From Reticulitermes speratus (Eukaryota > Arthropoda > Insecta > Blattodea > Rhinotermitidae), in the NCBI GenBank assembly GCA_021186555.1, contig JAJKFL010000007.1, positions 28,074,677 through 28,138,676 of the forward strand: a stretch of DNA of 64,000 nucleotides, written 5' to 3'. The notes under the pieces are model-generated. The model worked only from the letters and a program-made list of their open reading frames with translations, was not told the origin of the DNA and did not search any database. Within the stretch, counting starts at the first letter, position 1, and the number at the start of each line of letters is the position of its first letter. Both the position numbers and the translations under genes were made by a program. Shown one piece after another: positions 33,993 through 44,689 of the stretch.

Positions 33993-34277
33993 ATGGGCCG
34001 CGATAGCTCAGTCGGTATAGCGACTCGCTATGAGCTGGACGGTCCGGGAATCGAATCCGGTGAGGGCAAGATATTCAGCACCTGTCCAGACAGGCCCTGT
34101 AGCCTACCCAGCCTCCTGTACAATGGGTACCGGGTCATTCTCGGGGGTAAAGCGGCCGGGGCGTGGCGTTGACCACCCACCCCCATCTAGCGCCGAGGTT
34201 AAAGAAAGAGTAGAGCTATACCTCTAATCCCCCTCTGGGCCTTCATGGCCTGTTCTAGGGAGACCTTTACCTTTTAA
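33993..34277 (+). mobile_element. SINE-A copy, well preserved
   Basis: Starts GGGCCGCGATAGCTCAGTCG (box A-like), box B GGAATCGAATCC, body CACCCACCCCCATCTAGCGC, AAAGAGTAGAGCTATACC, and a tail TTCATGGCCTGTTCTAGGG ending TTTACCTTTT. A short duplication AACAAT flanks it. The translated frame PVQTGPVAYPASCTMGTG is junk from this SINE. Confidence 0.95.
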
Positions 34278-35004
34278 CAATTTTAAGTACTGCATATACA
34301 GTTGGAGAACATAGCCACGAGACGTTTAACAGTCTTGTGTAACTTAACAATCAGTTCTACTGACATGGAACGACTGATGACATTTCTCATGACCTTCAAT
34401 CATAAACGTACACACCTGTAATTACATATCTGAAAGCTGAGGTATGTGGGAAAATAATCTGCTCTTCTTGTCATGACTTTCTTCTCCCGTACTCGTAGAT
34501 GGAGAAGAAGACAATGAATTAAAGTCAATATAATTATTCTATTCGTTGCTCTGACATTCTGTAAGTAGGGAGGGCGCGGGGTCTAAGTTCATTAGTCTCC
34601 TGAACTTCACTTGTAGGCTGTCAGATCACCGGGTTGCCTAGCTGGCTGAGTTAGCAGCTGATAGGGCACAACTGTGATTTATCGTTTTCTAGAGGATAAT
34701 TAGCCAACAAGAATCGTAGTATATAAACCTCTCCCCTACGCATTGCAAATGTTTTAGAGACACAATTAATAACTATGACAGGGTGAGTCACGTACGGTGG
34801 GACTGGGTTCAATACCATACAAAGCCACACATTCCCTTTGGGGCGGAGGAAATTGTCGTGTTCGCGATAATCAAAAAATTTCACATTATATCGTATTCAA
34901 TTTGTCTCCATTGATTCACTACTGATCTTCGTGGTTTAACCGTTTAAGATCCGATCTTAAGTTCACTTAAACAAGTCCTAGAATAAACTTAATTTTATTA
35001 ATTC
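34278..35004. other. dac intron sequence, no feature recognised
   Basis: Nothing recognised. Confidence 0.5.
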
Positions 35005-35186
35005 CGTACATTTTCTTTATATATTTATAGTCGGACTAATGTACACTTTATTTACATTAATTGTGTAATATAAAATACTGAGTCCCTGAAGATGAGCCAG
35101 AATTGAGGTCGAAACATGTAGGACCATGTTACAACAATTAATGTGAATAAAGTGTACATTTGTCAGGTTATAAATATATAAAGTTC
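35005..35186 (+). mobile_element. Penelope-like unit: inverted arms around a hammerhead
   Basis: The left arm (35009-35063) is the reverse complement of the right arm (35130-35184), sharing TATAAATATATAAAG, AATAAAGTGTACATT and ACAATTAATGT. The hammerhead at 35082-35124 lies between them. GTGTACATTTGTCAGG in the right arm is the counterpart of the TGCATTTGTTGG end of other copies. Confidence 0.75.
35082..35124 (+). ncRNA. Hammerhead ribozyme-like motif
   Basis: Stem I is GTCC (35082-35085) with GGAC (35121-35124). Core CTGAAGA is at 35086-35092. Stem II GA(G)CC/GGTC has one bulged base. GAAAC is at 35111-35115, then ATGTA, with GTA as the cleavage triplet and a C-G stem III. Confidence 0.78.
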
Positions 35187-35839
35187 TAGCACAGTACTTA
35201 CAACAGCCCCACTACATATTCCTTCCACATCTCCCTACATATGTCATCCTTGGTGTCATTAAGTGAGGCACATTCTGGTGCCCTGTGAGGTGCAGTCTGA
35301 AGCCGAAGAAACAGTTGAACATCGAGCTCATAATACAGCATAATACAAAGAGATGGTACGACTCCGATAGATGAGATTAAGAATAAAGGAAACTATGAGA
35401 GAAGCCGTGGAGTAGCGCGTGAATAATCAATTATTATTGATTACAATTTATAGTAAACAGTGTCTATTATCGATTACTAGCAATAATAATCGATTAGAAG
35501 CCTTTGTTATCATAATCGACCTCTGTATCGATTATTGTTCATTACTAAGGATTATTCCAGTGTTAAGGTGGAGAAATGAGTCAGTGTTATGGCGACCAGT
35601 ACAACTGGTAAGTGGCTAGTAATTTATAATTGAAGCTTTATTTTGTTACTGGGTATTATTTAAGGTACGTAGTTGAATAACTTCACTAATTAATTAAGAG
35701 TTAAGTGATTTCAGATAAGAAACTAAGCTAAGATGTCAGAATTACTATTTAAATAGATTATAGATGTGATGTGTGGGTTTAGACACAGTGCAGGATTCAG
35801 TGACGGTATCTTGTAAACACACTAACAAATTTCCTATTC
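35187..35839. other. dac intron sequence, no feature recognised
   Basis: Nothing recognised. Confidence 0.5.
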
Positions 35840-36095
35840 CATAAAAAGAGGAAGAATTCCTTGATGTTGACATGCTTCGCCCGCTTGTCCTTCTGATAAG
35901 ACTAGTATTAAGAATAATATGACTATGGAGCAAAGCAGGAATAATACTGACAGGGGAAAACCGAAGTATTGAGAATAAAACCTATCACAGTGACAATTTG
36001 TACATCCACATATTTCACGAAGACTGACCTGGGATCGAACCCGGCTCTCTGGAATAAGAGAATGGCGACTAACCGCTGAGCCATGGCACGTTCTG
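35840..36095 (-). mobile_element. SINE-C copy, diverged body
   Basis: The minus strand reads GTGCCATGGCTCAGCGGTTA, then box B CCGGGTTCGATCCCAGGTCA, then CGGTTTTCCCCTGTCAGTA. The 3' half differs from the other SINE-C copies and lacks their CATCTGCTGCGG end, so this is a subfamily or chimera. Confidence 0.75.
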
Positions 36096-38031
36096 GTACA
36101 TAAATACAAAGAACTGATAGAGGAGGAAGGAAAATTGTGTTTCTTACGTATGGAGCGGCAGGGTGATCGCGATGTAGCGACTGTGTTTGGACAGTAGCAA
36201 GTTTGAGCGTATGCACAGGCACGGCCTGCATTGTAGAGCTGAGAGCCAGAGTTGATTGATGACTCTAAGTCCCGAACCTCGGCTGTTTAATCAGTCTCCG
36301 TCTCATTGCATTCATTTCATTTCGCGTTTTAAACTCACCCTGATGGGTACATAGGGGTGGAAAATGGGGGTTGGATGCAGATTGAGGGAGATAAGTTAGT
36401 TGTAGGATTTAGTATACTTCGTATAACGCTGTAAGTTGCCTCACAGGATTTTGGTAGTTATTTGTGTTGTATTTATAGTAAATGGGGTGGGTGATGGAAA
36501 TATACCTGGCATTTTATTAGCCACCCTAGTGTTAAAAACGAGAAAATTTTTTAAGAAACATGTGTCTAGTGGGCTCTTATTTCAACCCTCACAAGCCCAG
36601 TGGTAAATATTTGAACCACTTTCTGTAACACATTTAAATATCCTGCATTTTCTCCACACAACTGAATTGATGCGTTTTTATAATTGTCATTAGAAAGAGT
36701 CATTTTCCGTGTACAGTAATAATTGGTTGGACAAAGTATTTTTTCAAGACCTGAATTTCTACTTCTATTTATAATTGAAATATCAGCTTATAATGGCTAA
36801 CGTGTCATTACATAACATCTGATACATACCCTAATAGCTTGTAACTACTTACCTTGAAAGTTAATATGCAGATATGTATGAAGACTTACATATTTATAAA
36901 TAGAGCAAGAGAAATAAGGAACCTGTTTAAAAATTAACTAGTCATTTAAATCCAAGTCATTATTATTAACTATAAGATCACGTGATGTTAATGTAAAACT
37001 ACCGCAGTTCGACTGATCTACAAAACCCCAATCACTAGGAAAATTTCAACAGAAATCCTTACGACAATTCTATAGTCTGAAACTCATAGTTTTTCTTTTA
37101 TACGCATTTGAATTTTGAAAGTTAAAAGAGAAAAAATGTGAAGAATAAAGTTGGCAGAAATGCAGATCTACGAAAGGAAATAGTGGAATGGTGCCTTTGT
37201 GAATTCGATGTTGAACGTTCGGAATACTTACCTTGAAAGAAAAGGAAATGACACAACAGGAGAGGAAGAGGGAAGAAAGAAAGGAAAATAAAATGTCAGG
37301 AGAGGAAAATATAGAAGAGACGAGAGGTAAATAGAGGAGTGGACAGGAAAGAAAGGAAAGAAAGCTTAACTAAACAAATTAAGTAGAAATGATAGGAAAG
37401 GAGAGGAAGGGGAGAAAGAAAAGAACAAGAAAAGGGGGGGGGGAGAAGATAGAAAAGAAAGGAAATCATAGAAAATAAATTTGTGTCTCTCGAGTACAGA
37501 ATTAGGGCAGAGTGAGACAGATGAAACTAGTCTGGAAGTTACAATCAGCGCTAAAATTTATTATAAACGTTTTGTAATAATGTTAAATAAAATGATATAA
37601 ATATTAGCGAATGATTACTTACATGTCGATTTCTAACTCGAAAACTCCCTCTCCTTTAAGTATGTTTCAATTTTAATGCATAATTCCTATTGTCCAAAAA
37701 AAATTTTAAGTTTTTAGGAGATGTTTCTCTAGCCTGTGATTCTACGCAGACTTAAATTATCCGAAGGGCCAGTATCTTATAGCGAGAAATTTTGGTCATA
37801 ACCAGACAGTATTAAATACTGTTCAGAGAAATTTCTATCAAAACATTTCGCGAACGTTAATTGAGTAATCGTGCCTATTTTAATGTATTGTCACGCATCT
37901 GAATAGAGGAACTGAGAATATCGCTAAAGACCTGATTTGGAAAGCCAACTTCTGGGTCGAAATTTGGACCTCAGGACTCCAAACTACGAAACAGAACCTC
38001 CAACAACAAAACATTTGGCACATCATTCTCG
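36096..38031. other. dac intron sequence with purine tract
   Basis: 37225-37470 is almost pure purine on the plus strand (GGAAAG, GGAGAGGAAG, G8). Otherwise nothing recognised. Confidence 0.5.
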
Positions 38032-38345
38032 AAAGTAAAGGTAAAGCAATCCCATTACAGGCCTGGACAGGCCTTTAGGTTTCCAGGAGTTTGAGGCTCC
38101 CAGATTTCTAGACAATCGGCACATGAAGGTGGTAAGGTTGTCAGACCTACGCACCGGCCGTTTTTACCCCCCAGGAAATATTCCTGTTACGCATTTCTGT
38201 TAGAGGCTGAGTCGACCCCAGGGCCATAGTGCGACCGAAAGGATTATGTCAATTACAAAATCCAGTGACACAATGGGGAATGAAACCCGCGACTTGCCGG
38301 CTTGTAGCGCAGTGCCTCGAACAACTGCGCCACCGCGTGCCTTCC
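38032..38345 (-). mobile_element. SINE-E copy, near full length
   Basis: The minus strand starts GCACGCGGTGGCGCAGTTGT with box B CGCGGGTTTCATTCCCC. The body has GGTCGACTCAGCC and the tail CTGTCCAGGCCTGTAATGGG ends at CTTTACCTTT. A second, truncated copy at 55424 confirms the family. Confidence 0.88.
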
Positions 38346-38883
38346 ATTCTCGAAATACCATTTCATGGTTCTTCTGTGGTTTTTAAGTAGTTTTGAAAAA
38401 TTTACAATACAGTGACATCATTACCTCTGTGCGCAGAATATAATCCAAACCACATAAGAGAGGAAAAACAAATGTTACTTCTTCAGATAAAATACTGTTA
38501 CCATTTTGGGTCGTGTGAAGGCATGCGAGCCTCACGAGCCCCGTAACAAGATCCCCCGCTGTGTCCCACTGCCTCAAACCTGCCGGTAAACTCACCGCTA
38601 GTTTCAAGTTATTTCACCTCGCGACTGACCCAGACACACACACAAAAGAAAACCCAACCAGTTAACATAAAGTAACCAGCGATTAATTCTGTGTGCAAAG
38701 CCGGTTCAGCTGCACAGTCGGACATATGAGTGACTCACTGATCGACCCGCCTGAAGGTTCAACTGACAGATTCAATAACTGTGAAGTTCGAATCAAGTTC
38801 ATGAATGTTATTCAGTAATTTCGGTAATGTGTGCATAGCGCTCGATTTAAGATCTATTTCAATATTATTCTTCTTTCTACAAG
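38346..38883. other. dac intron sequence, no feature recognised
   Basis: Nothing recognised. Confidence 0.5.
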
Positions 38884-39107
38884 CTAGGTCTTCCAACTGA
38901 TCTCTTTCTTCAGGTTTTCACATCACAGCCCTATATGTATTTATCTTCTCTCCCGTGCGTGCCATATGCCCCACCCATCTCATTCTCCTCATTTTCATCG
39001 CCATAATATAATCCAATGAGTACAGATCATAATGTTCCTCATTATGTAGTTTTTCTCTATCTCCCTGTTACTTCGTCCCTCTTTGACCCAGATACCTTCT
39101 TCACGAT
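38884..39107 (-). mobile_element. LINE-Y fragment
   Basis: The minus strand reads through TGGGTCAAAGAGGGACGAAG, CTACATAATGAGGAACATTA, TATGGCGATGAAAATGAGGA, ATGGGTGGGGCATATGGCAC, then CTGAAGAAAGAGATCAGTTG, colinear with 21920-22115. Frames are broken. Confidence 0.85.
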
Positions 39108-40261
39108 TATTTAACAAAATTCAAAACATCTGCGTTACGTATTAATAATTAATAATTAATACCAAAGTCGATCTGGTAGCACGTACACAAAATTCCTACG
39201 AACAGATTTTGTAGATAGGCCTATTTTCAAAATTTGAGTATATATTCTCTTCATTATTGGTCCATTCATATCAATTTTAAAAATTAATAATATTCATAGT
39301 AATATATTCCCATGTTATTTCAAAACATTCTTGATATCTTAGTTCACATGTCACTTGCATCCACTCATTCAATGCCTAGAATTGCATCTTGTCAAGACTA
39401 TGTACTCTTCTAACTTTCTACAGGCTACATTTTGTCTGAATTATATTTACAGATCCAGTCTCCACCTCAGAGTAAACTTAAGGAGTCTCTCTCCACTACA
39501 AAAAAAGAAAAATGTTAAAAGCTGTTAAGACAGAAAAAAATGCTGTTTTTCGTGAGGAACTTAGTAAAACATAAACATTGTATACGCTGTGTGGGAAAAT
39601 TCAAATTTATTTAAAATGTCGTTGCCCTTTTAGAAAGTAACAACCACTGTACTTTTGTATGGTTAAAGTTACATTCTCTTTTCCAAATCCCCACTCAATT
39701 CTGATGATATAAAAGAATATTAAAGAACTTACCATTAAATTGTAATGTTTAGGACATTTCGGTGTTCGTCACCCAATAGACACGAAGTGTACCCATATGT
39801 ACTTACCATCACGAAACATGACTTTACGCTACAGAGCCCGTTTATGACATTTCCTAAGAGCGTAGATTGAAAGTCAAATCTTGACGCTCATGCCGGTGAA
39901 ATAAATTACAGAGCTTTTGACCACGCAAGATGAGAATCACATATCAAGATATGGATCCATTTTAAGACAGTACAGACACATACAAAATATCTCGACGCAT
40001 AACCACACTATCATCGTTAAAACCCAACCCTTTATTACGTGTTGGACACTCTTATTAATTTACAAGTTGTATGAATTTTTGTAAGTGACATCAAACAAGA
40101 TGTACTGGTAGAAACTATATAATGGCTGTCTTCTTTCAAACATTTCAAACAACTGGTGAAACAAGCGGCAACACACAAGTCGATAATTACAAAAATTATC
40201 GCTTTCTTTCGTTTCACAAGTTCTACTAATTTAGTACAAATTTGGAATATGTTCAGGTAAA
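39108..40261. other. dac intron sequence, no feature recognised
   Basis: AT-rich; nothing recognised. Confidence 0.5.
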
Positions 40262-40530
40262 TGTAACTTTGTCCCTGTGTAGACCATGAAGGTATAGGGG
40301 GTCGTGGAAATATAGATCCTCTCATTTTTAACTTCGGGACTAGACGAAAGTAAAAGGTGAACTTCACGCGCCGGCCGTTTTATCCCACGGGAAAGATCCC
40401 AAGTACCCATTGATTAGGAGGCTGGGTGGACCCCAGAGCCGGTCTGGAAGTTTCGGATAGGAAAACAATTTGCTGCCTTTGTAGAGAATCAAAAGTCCGT
40501 TTTCTTGGACATCTGAGCTATCATGGTTCA
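40262..40530 (-). mobile_element. SINE-A copy, diverged
   Basis: The minus strand retains GGTCCACCCAGCCTCCTAAT, AATGGGTACTTGGG, GGCGCGTGAAGTTC and the tail CCTTCATGGTCTACAC. The head is poorly preserved. Confidence 0.85.
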
Positions 40531-40620
40531 CCGTACTTTTCACATAGTTTCAATGCTTTTCATCACTGTCTTTATCTTAGCTATTTAGGTAAAGCCGAGG
40601 ATTGATGAATTGTATTAAAA

Positions 40621-40706
40621 GATGTCAGTAAGGTAGCATAAATATCAGTACGTTAGCATAAATGTCAGTACGTTAGCATAAATGTCAGTAAGGTAGCATA
40701 AATGTC
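40621..40706. repeat. 20-bp tandem repeat, four copies
   Basis: Units of the form GTCAGTAMGKTAGCATAAAT at 40624, 40644, 40664 and 40684, alternating AAGG and ACGT. Confidence 0.9.
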
Positions 40707-41051
40707 GGTACGAAACTTTACGTACAGAGTTCCAGCAATGGTACCTTCTGTCTGCGAATTGGAAAGAAGATTTCCAGATATGCCTGTAGAGGGAAACTCT
40801 GAATGTATTGAATTAGTAGTTGCCGACAGCCGATATAGTGTTGTCCTCCAACTTCAAAGTTGGTGGGAGCAAACAAATCCTCACAATACCCAATTAGAAC
40901 ATTGCGAAAAGTTAGACTGGCTCTCAGGCCATTGCCACAACCTAAAAATTAAAACGTTACGTATAATGTGTCTCAAATAAATTTAACTCCATTAGTATGG
41001 AGTCCAAAACGCAAGGTAATAAATACAGCAATAAAACAAATGGTATATTGT
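40707..41051. other. Unrecognised open region
   Basis: A 92-residue plus-strand frame (40702-40980, VRNFTYRVPAMVPSVCELER and onward) has fairly protein-like composition. I see no splice pair, domain or family. It is on the strand opposite to dac, perhaps an eroded element or retrocopy. Confidence 0.25.
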
Positions 41052-41131
41052 GTGTACCGTGCATTTTATCGTGATTTTAATTCAAGACCAACAAATGCAC
41101 AAGATAATTAACAAATTTAAGATGTATTTAC

Positions 41132-41179
41132 AACCCTTACATATGTTTCGGCAAATAAATTGCCATCCTCAGGGGGTGT
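41132..41179 (-). ncRNA. Hammerhead ribozyme-like motif, minus strand
   Basis: The minus strand reads CACCCC, CTGAGGA, stem II GGCAA/TTGCC, GAAAC, ATAT, GTA, AGGGTT. The core is intact. The innermost stem I pair is C-A, with CCC/GGG beyond it. Confidence 0.75.
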
Positions 41180-41231
41180 TTATCAAAAAACTACACGTAG
41201 TTGTAGTTGTGCTTGTAGTTCCTCGATAAAC

Positions 41232-41276
41232 ACCCCCTGAGGATGGCAATTAATTTGCCGAAGCATATGTAGGGGT
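41232..41276 (+). ncRNA. Hammerhead ribozyme-like motif, plus strand
   Basis: Stem I is CCCC (41233-41236) with GGGG (41272-41275). Core CTGAGGA is at 41237-41243, stem II GGCAA/TTGCC. GAAGC at 41260-41264 carries an A-to-G change in the otherwise invariant GAAAC, which should cripple it. Then ATAT and GTA. Confidence 0.75.
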
Positions 41277-41692
41277 TGTAAATACATCTTAAACTTGTTA
41301 ATAATCTTGTGCATTTGTTGGTTTTGAATTAAACTCACAAAAGAAACCAGCAGCAAAGCGTCGGTATGTCTCAATATATAACTAATACTCCCTTAAACAT
41401 AACTTTACGATACCGGTTTGGTACAAAGATGCTGATATCCGTACATATTTCTACAGGAAAACTTCAACATCCTTGTGATAACTGCATACAAGACCGGACT
41501 GCCTTTAATTTATATATATAACAATACATATGTAATTTTAACCTTTTATGTAAACACATTCCCTAGGATTTTACAGCTGAAAGAAATAATACCAAAATCC
41601 ATTGGCAACTAAGATTCATTTTACTCTTATGTGGATGTACTAACTTTTTTTAAAATTGAACAACAGATGTAAAGTCTATGTAAAAAACTTTG

Positions 41693-41737
41693 ACCCCCTG
41701 AGGATGACCTGTTATAGGCCGAAACATATGTAGGGGT
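41693..41737 (+). ncRNA. Hammerhead ribozyme-like motif, best preserved
   Basis: Stem I is ACCCC (41693-41697) with GGGGT (41733-41737), fully paired. Core CTGAGGA is at 41698-41704. Stem II is GACCT/AGGCC with one mismatch. GAAAC is at 41721-41725, loop ATAT, then GTA (41730-41732). Stem III is the single C-G pair. Cleavage is predicted after A41732. Downstream the tail ends GTGCACATGTTGGT at about 41772. Confidence 0.87.
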
Positions 41738-41785
41738 GATTGACTTGGTTATAAGAATATAGTGCACATGTTGGTCTAATAAAAC
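41738..41785 (+). mobile_element. Penelope-like tail abutting a SINE
   Basis: Tail GATTGACTTGG...GTGCACATGTTGGTCTAA. It runs directly into a SINE-A copy at its box B region. Confidence 0.6.
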
Positions 41786-41794
41786 TTTTAATGA

Positions 41795-42025
41795 GGAATC
41801 GTAGTTCGATTCCTGGCACGGACAAGAGATTTAATCTCTTCTACAAAGCATCGAGAATGGCCGTGAGGAACACCGAGCATCCTATTCAGCAGCTACTGGG
41901 GGTCCTTTCCCCAGGGGTAGGGAGACTGGGGTATGAAGTAACCCACTCACCTCCATCTAGCGCCAAGTTTAAGAATGAGTGGAGTTACACCTCTACTCCG
42001 TCATCATGGCGTGCAAAGGGATAAA
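41795..42025 (+). mobile_element. SINE-A copy lacking its head
   Basis: Starts at box B (GTAGTTCGATTCCTGGCA). It has CCTATTCAGCAGCTACTGGG, CACCTCCATCTAGCGCC and GAGTGGAGTTACACCTCTAC. Missing 5' head sequence was probably displaced by the Penelope-like insertion. Confidence 0.87.
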
Positions 42026-42545
42026 TTAACGATATTTTACCAAAAGTATTTCATCTGTAAGTCCTTTCTGCGTGTCTCAGTGAGATATAATTATTGTTCT
42101 GTCATTTAACGGAAAACTTAGCGGTCCCTCGGCTTGTTTAGCGAAGCTACCTGAAGTACAAGCTTTGAACCTTGCGTCTCTAATGTACCTTGGTAAATGA
42201 TACATTTAATTTATTTTTCCATTTTTTTTGGGGCATTTTATTTTCGACCGGAAGGCACGCGTATGGCTCCAGGATTCAACTTTAGATTCCTCTTCAATCC
42301 AATTATTAAGTCCATCAGACTATCCTTCATTGCCACTGACAATAATTATCGCCTCTAAGAATTAAGCCAGTATTATACGTCTGACATTAAGAACAGACTA
42401 CTAGCTCTTATGATAAAAGAGCTGCGGTCTTCAGCACAGTAATTTTGCCAAGCACTTGACCGCTCACACACTTCACAAACGCAGCATAGTATATTCTTTT
42501 TTCCTCACACACACTTAGGGTCAACATGACAGCACAGAAATACTG
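42026..42545. other. dac intron sequence, no feature recognised
   Basis: Nothing recognised. Confidence 0.5.
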
Positions 42546-42655
42546 TAGGGAGTGCGCGAGATAGCCCAGTCGATAAATAAACTATGCTGAAAAACTCTTT
42601 AAGAATTTGGGTTTCAGGTGAGCACCCAGGGGAGGAGGGGGCTGACCTTGAGGCT
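42546..42655 (+). mobile_element. Possible SINE-A head fragment
   Basis: GCGAGATAGCCCAGTCGATA is a good SINE-A head, and GGGTTTCAGGTG could be a ruined box B. The body is lost. Confidence 0.45.
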
Positions 42656-42948
42656 ATATATATAATTTATGTTTGATTTTAAGAATAATGTTATAAAAAT
42701 CATTTCGTATGTACAACATAAAACTGTCTACAATTGCATTTATATTACTTACAAATAGAACTACATGTTCCATGACTGAGTCACAATGTCTTGTCTTACT
42801 GTTCTTTTAATTTTATTAATTTAATTTTCAAATTTCTATTGTACTAGTCATCAGCCGATTTTAGTGACTGATTTCGGCTGAAGGGTAAATCACGTAACAT
42901 TTTTATATCATAATATCTACAAAATCTGTGTTTTTTAATTTCGGTTTT

Positions 42949-43001
42949 GGGGCACACCCAAGGGGCGCTGCAGCCCGGTAGCCCCCCTTGGGTGCGCCCC
43001 T
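42949..43001. repeat. GC-rich inverted repeat
   Basis: GGGGCACACCCAAGGGGCG and its near-complement CCCCCCTTGGGTGCGCCCC flank a TGCAGCCCGGTAG loop. A strikingly GC-rich hairpin in AT-rich DNA, immediately 5' of a SINE-A box B. Confidence 0.8.
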
Positions 43002-43002
43002 G

Positions 43003-43218
43003 TTGGGTTCGATCCCTGTCAGAGACAATAAGTTTTCCTCTTCACAACAGGGTTCTAAACGGCTGTCGAACCCACACATCCACCGACCCAAAAGATTCTA
43101 GTAGCTCGACCTCGAGACTAAAGTAGCTGAGACGTGACGCTCAACATTTACCTGAATCTAGAACAGAAATTAAGCATGTGTGGAGCTATAACTTTACTGC
43201 CCTTACGTCTTCAGGCTT
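43003..43218 (+). mobile_element. SINE-A copy lacking its head
   Basis: Begins at box B (TTGGGTTCGATCCCTGTCAG). It has TTTTCCTCTTCACAAC, then GTGTGGAGCTATAACTTTAC and CGTCTTCAGGCTTGG. Confidence 0.75.
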
Positions 43219-44625
43219 GGAGCTGAGTAAGTACAAAGACAGCTGTATATTCTACAGCACTAATCACGCAGAAGAAAGAAAAAGTGGCCACAAACAGAGT
43301 AGTTTCTGTGCTTAAAAGCAGGATTATATCAATATAAATATATTGAAATAATAAATAAATTGTTAAACTCTAGTCCAAGATGTGAATTATGCATTACTTT
43401 CATGTTCAGCTTACGGTATAAATGCAATTAAATTGTACTGCAATGTGGAAAGATATTTGTTGGGAAGTTTCACTTCCTTAAAAAAAAAATCCGAAGGATA
43501 ATTAACCTACGAAATCTGATAGGGCCAATAATTCGAAAAATTACATAACATTGTACTTGTAGTAGAAACCGCTAGATAGCACTAATGTCTTTATTTTAAT
43601 TGATGCAAATTTTATACTGCTTGTCCAGGGCCAGAGCAGCCCACTAAATGGTGAACAAAAAGAATTCTTTTGTATCTTCTATAGTTTATGACACATTCCA
43701 TAAAGCCCTATTCAGCGTAACAACAACAGCATTATATAAGACAATATCAGGAAAACTGTAAAAACAAAATTAAGCACTAGGCATTTCTAAAAAAAAAAAT
43801 GCTATATGTTTTCTAAAATTTCCATTTCAATGCCAGTTTAATTCATATGATTTTATAAACGTTTTCGATACGTAAGTTACTGTAATTTGTGTAACCTTTT
43901 ATTTTTCTTGATGGAGGTTTGACATGAAAATAGGTGTGGAGGTACCTGCCATAAGACACCTGGAGATACAATAACCGGTGTTTTGCGAGAACACTGGGTC
44001 AGAATCGTAGCAATTTTACATTAACGTAATGACACACTGCTCTTCCTTTTAAATATCTAACTTTTATTTTACAAGCGCATGTAAGGGGTTGAACCTTCTT
44101 CAGAGTAATTTACATTCGTAGCTATCATTTTTAAGCCCCCACCCATTCCCTTTCTTTCTCTACAGCCAGTTCTACAAAACAGTTGAATTTTACTTACCTT
44201 AAGGCAGTAGGTGTCAGAACATGGTGTAGAAGCTGTACGTTTAAACAAACTTCATAAGTAAGACACGACGTTTCGTCTTATATTTTCACGAGTTAAAATA
44301 TCATCCAAATATATCTCTCGAATAAATGATTATTCTAGGAAAAGGTATTAAACGTATTAAGGAAAGTAATAGGTGGCTGAAAAGAAAACCTTAGCTTTTT
44401 ATTTTCAGATGAACCATTGTGGGATGTTTGGAACCCTTAACAACGGTTCTGTAGAAAAATAAAATAAAAGAACAAGCATTCTGTGGACTAATGCAAGTAA
44501 AGCAGTAACTCACAGTTAAGGCGCCTTGTAAGCTAAGTATACGTGAACAGGAAACTAACCCTCACATATTTTAACAGGAAGAACCAAAACTGCTATTCAG
44601 ATTGGTTATCCAACGAACATTATTT
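43219..44625. other. dac intron sequence, no feature recognised
   Basis: A minus-strand CTGAAGA core at about 44098 lacks a partner GAAAC. Nothing else was seen. Confidence 0.45.
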
Positions 44626-44689
44626 CATGCCAGGACAGCGTAATCCGTACAGTGAGTAGCCCACGGGCTGGACGATCGGGGGTTCGAAT

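Larger units (their letters stand above)
41052..41340. mobile_element. Penelope-like inverted dimer with two hammerheads
   Basis: Arms of about 105 bp (41080-41185 and 41224-41335) are near-perfect inverted repeats. Each runs from TGCATTTGTTGGT through GATGTATTTACAACCC-type sequence to a hammerhead, with the two hammerheads head-to-head across about 50 bp. The outer left end starts TACCGTGCATTTTATCG, matching CACCGTGCACTTTCATTCG at about 30753. Confidence 0.8.

Noticed and set aside
33993..34065. Possible true tRNA gene
   Set aside because: Box A and box B are present, but no cloverleaf closes and the full SINE-A body follows.
34030..34227. 65-residue frame resembling database proteins
   Set aside because: TMGTGSFSGVKRPGRGVDHP is translated SINE-A.
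44085..44110. Minus-strand CTGAAGA at about 44098 as a hammerhead
   Set aside because: No GAAA and no stem II; a 7-base match alone is expected by chance.
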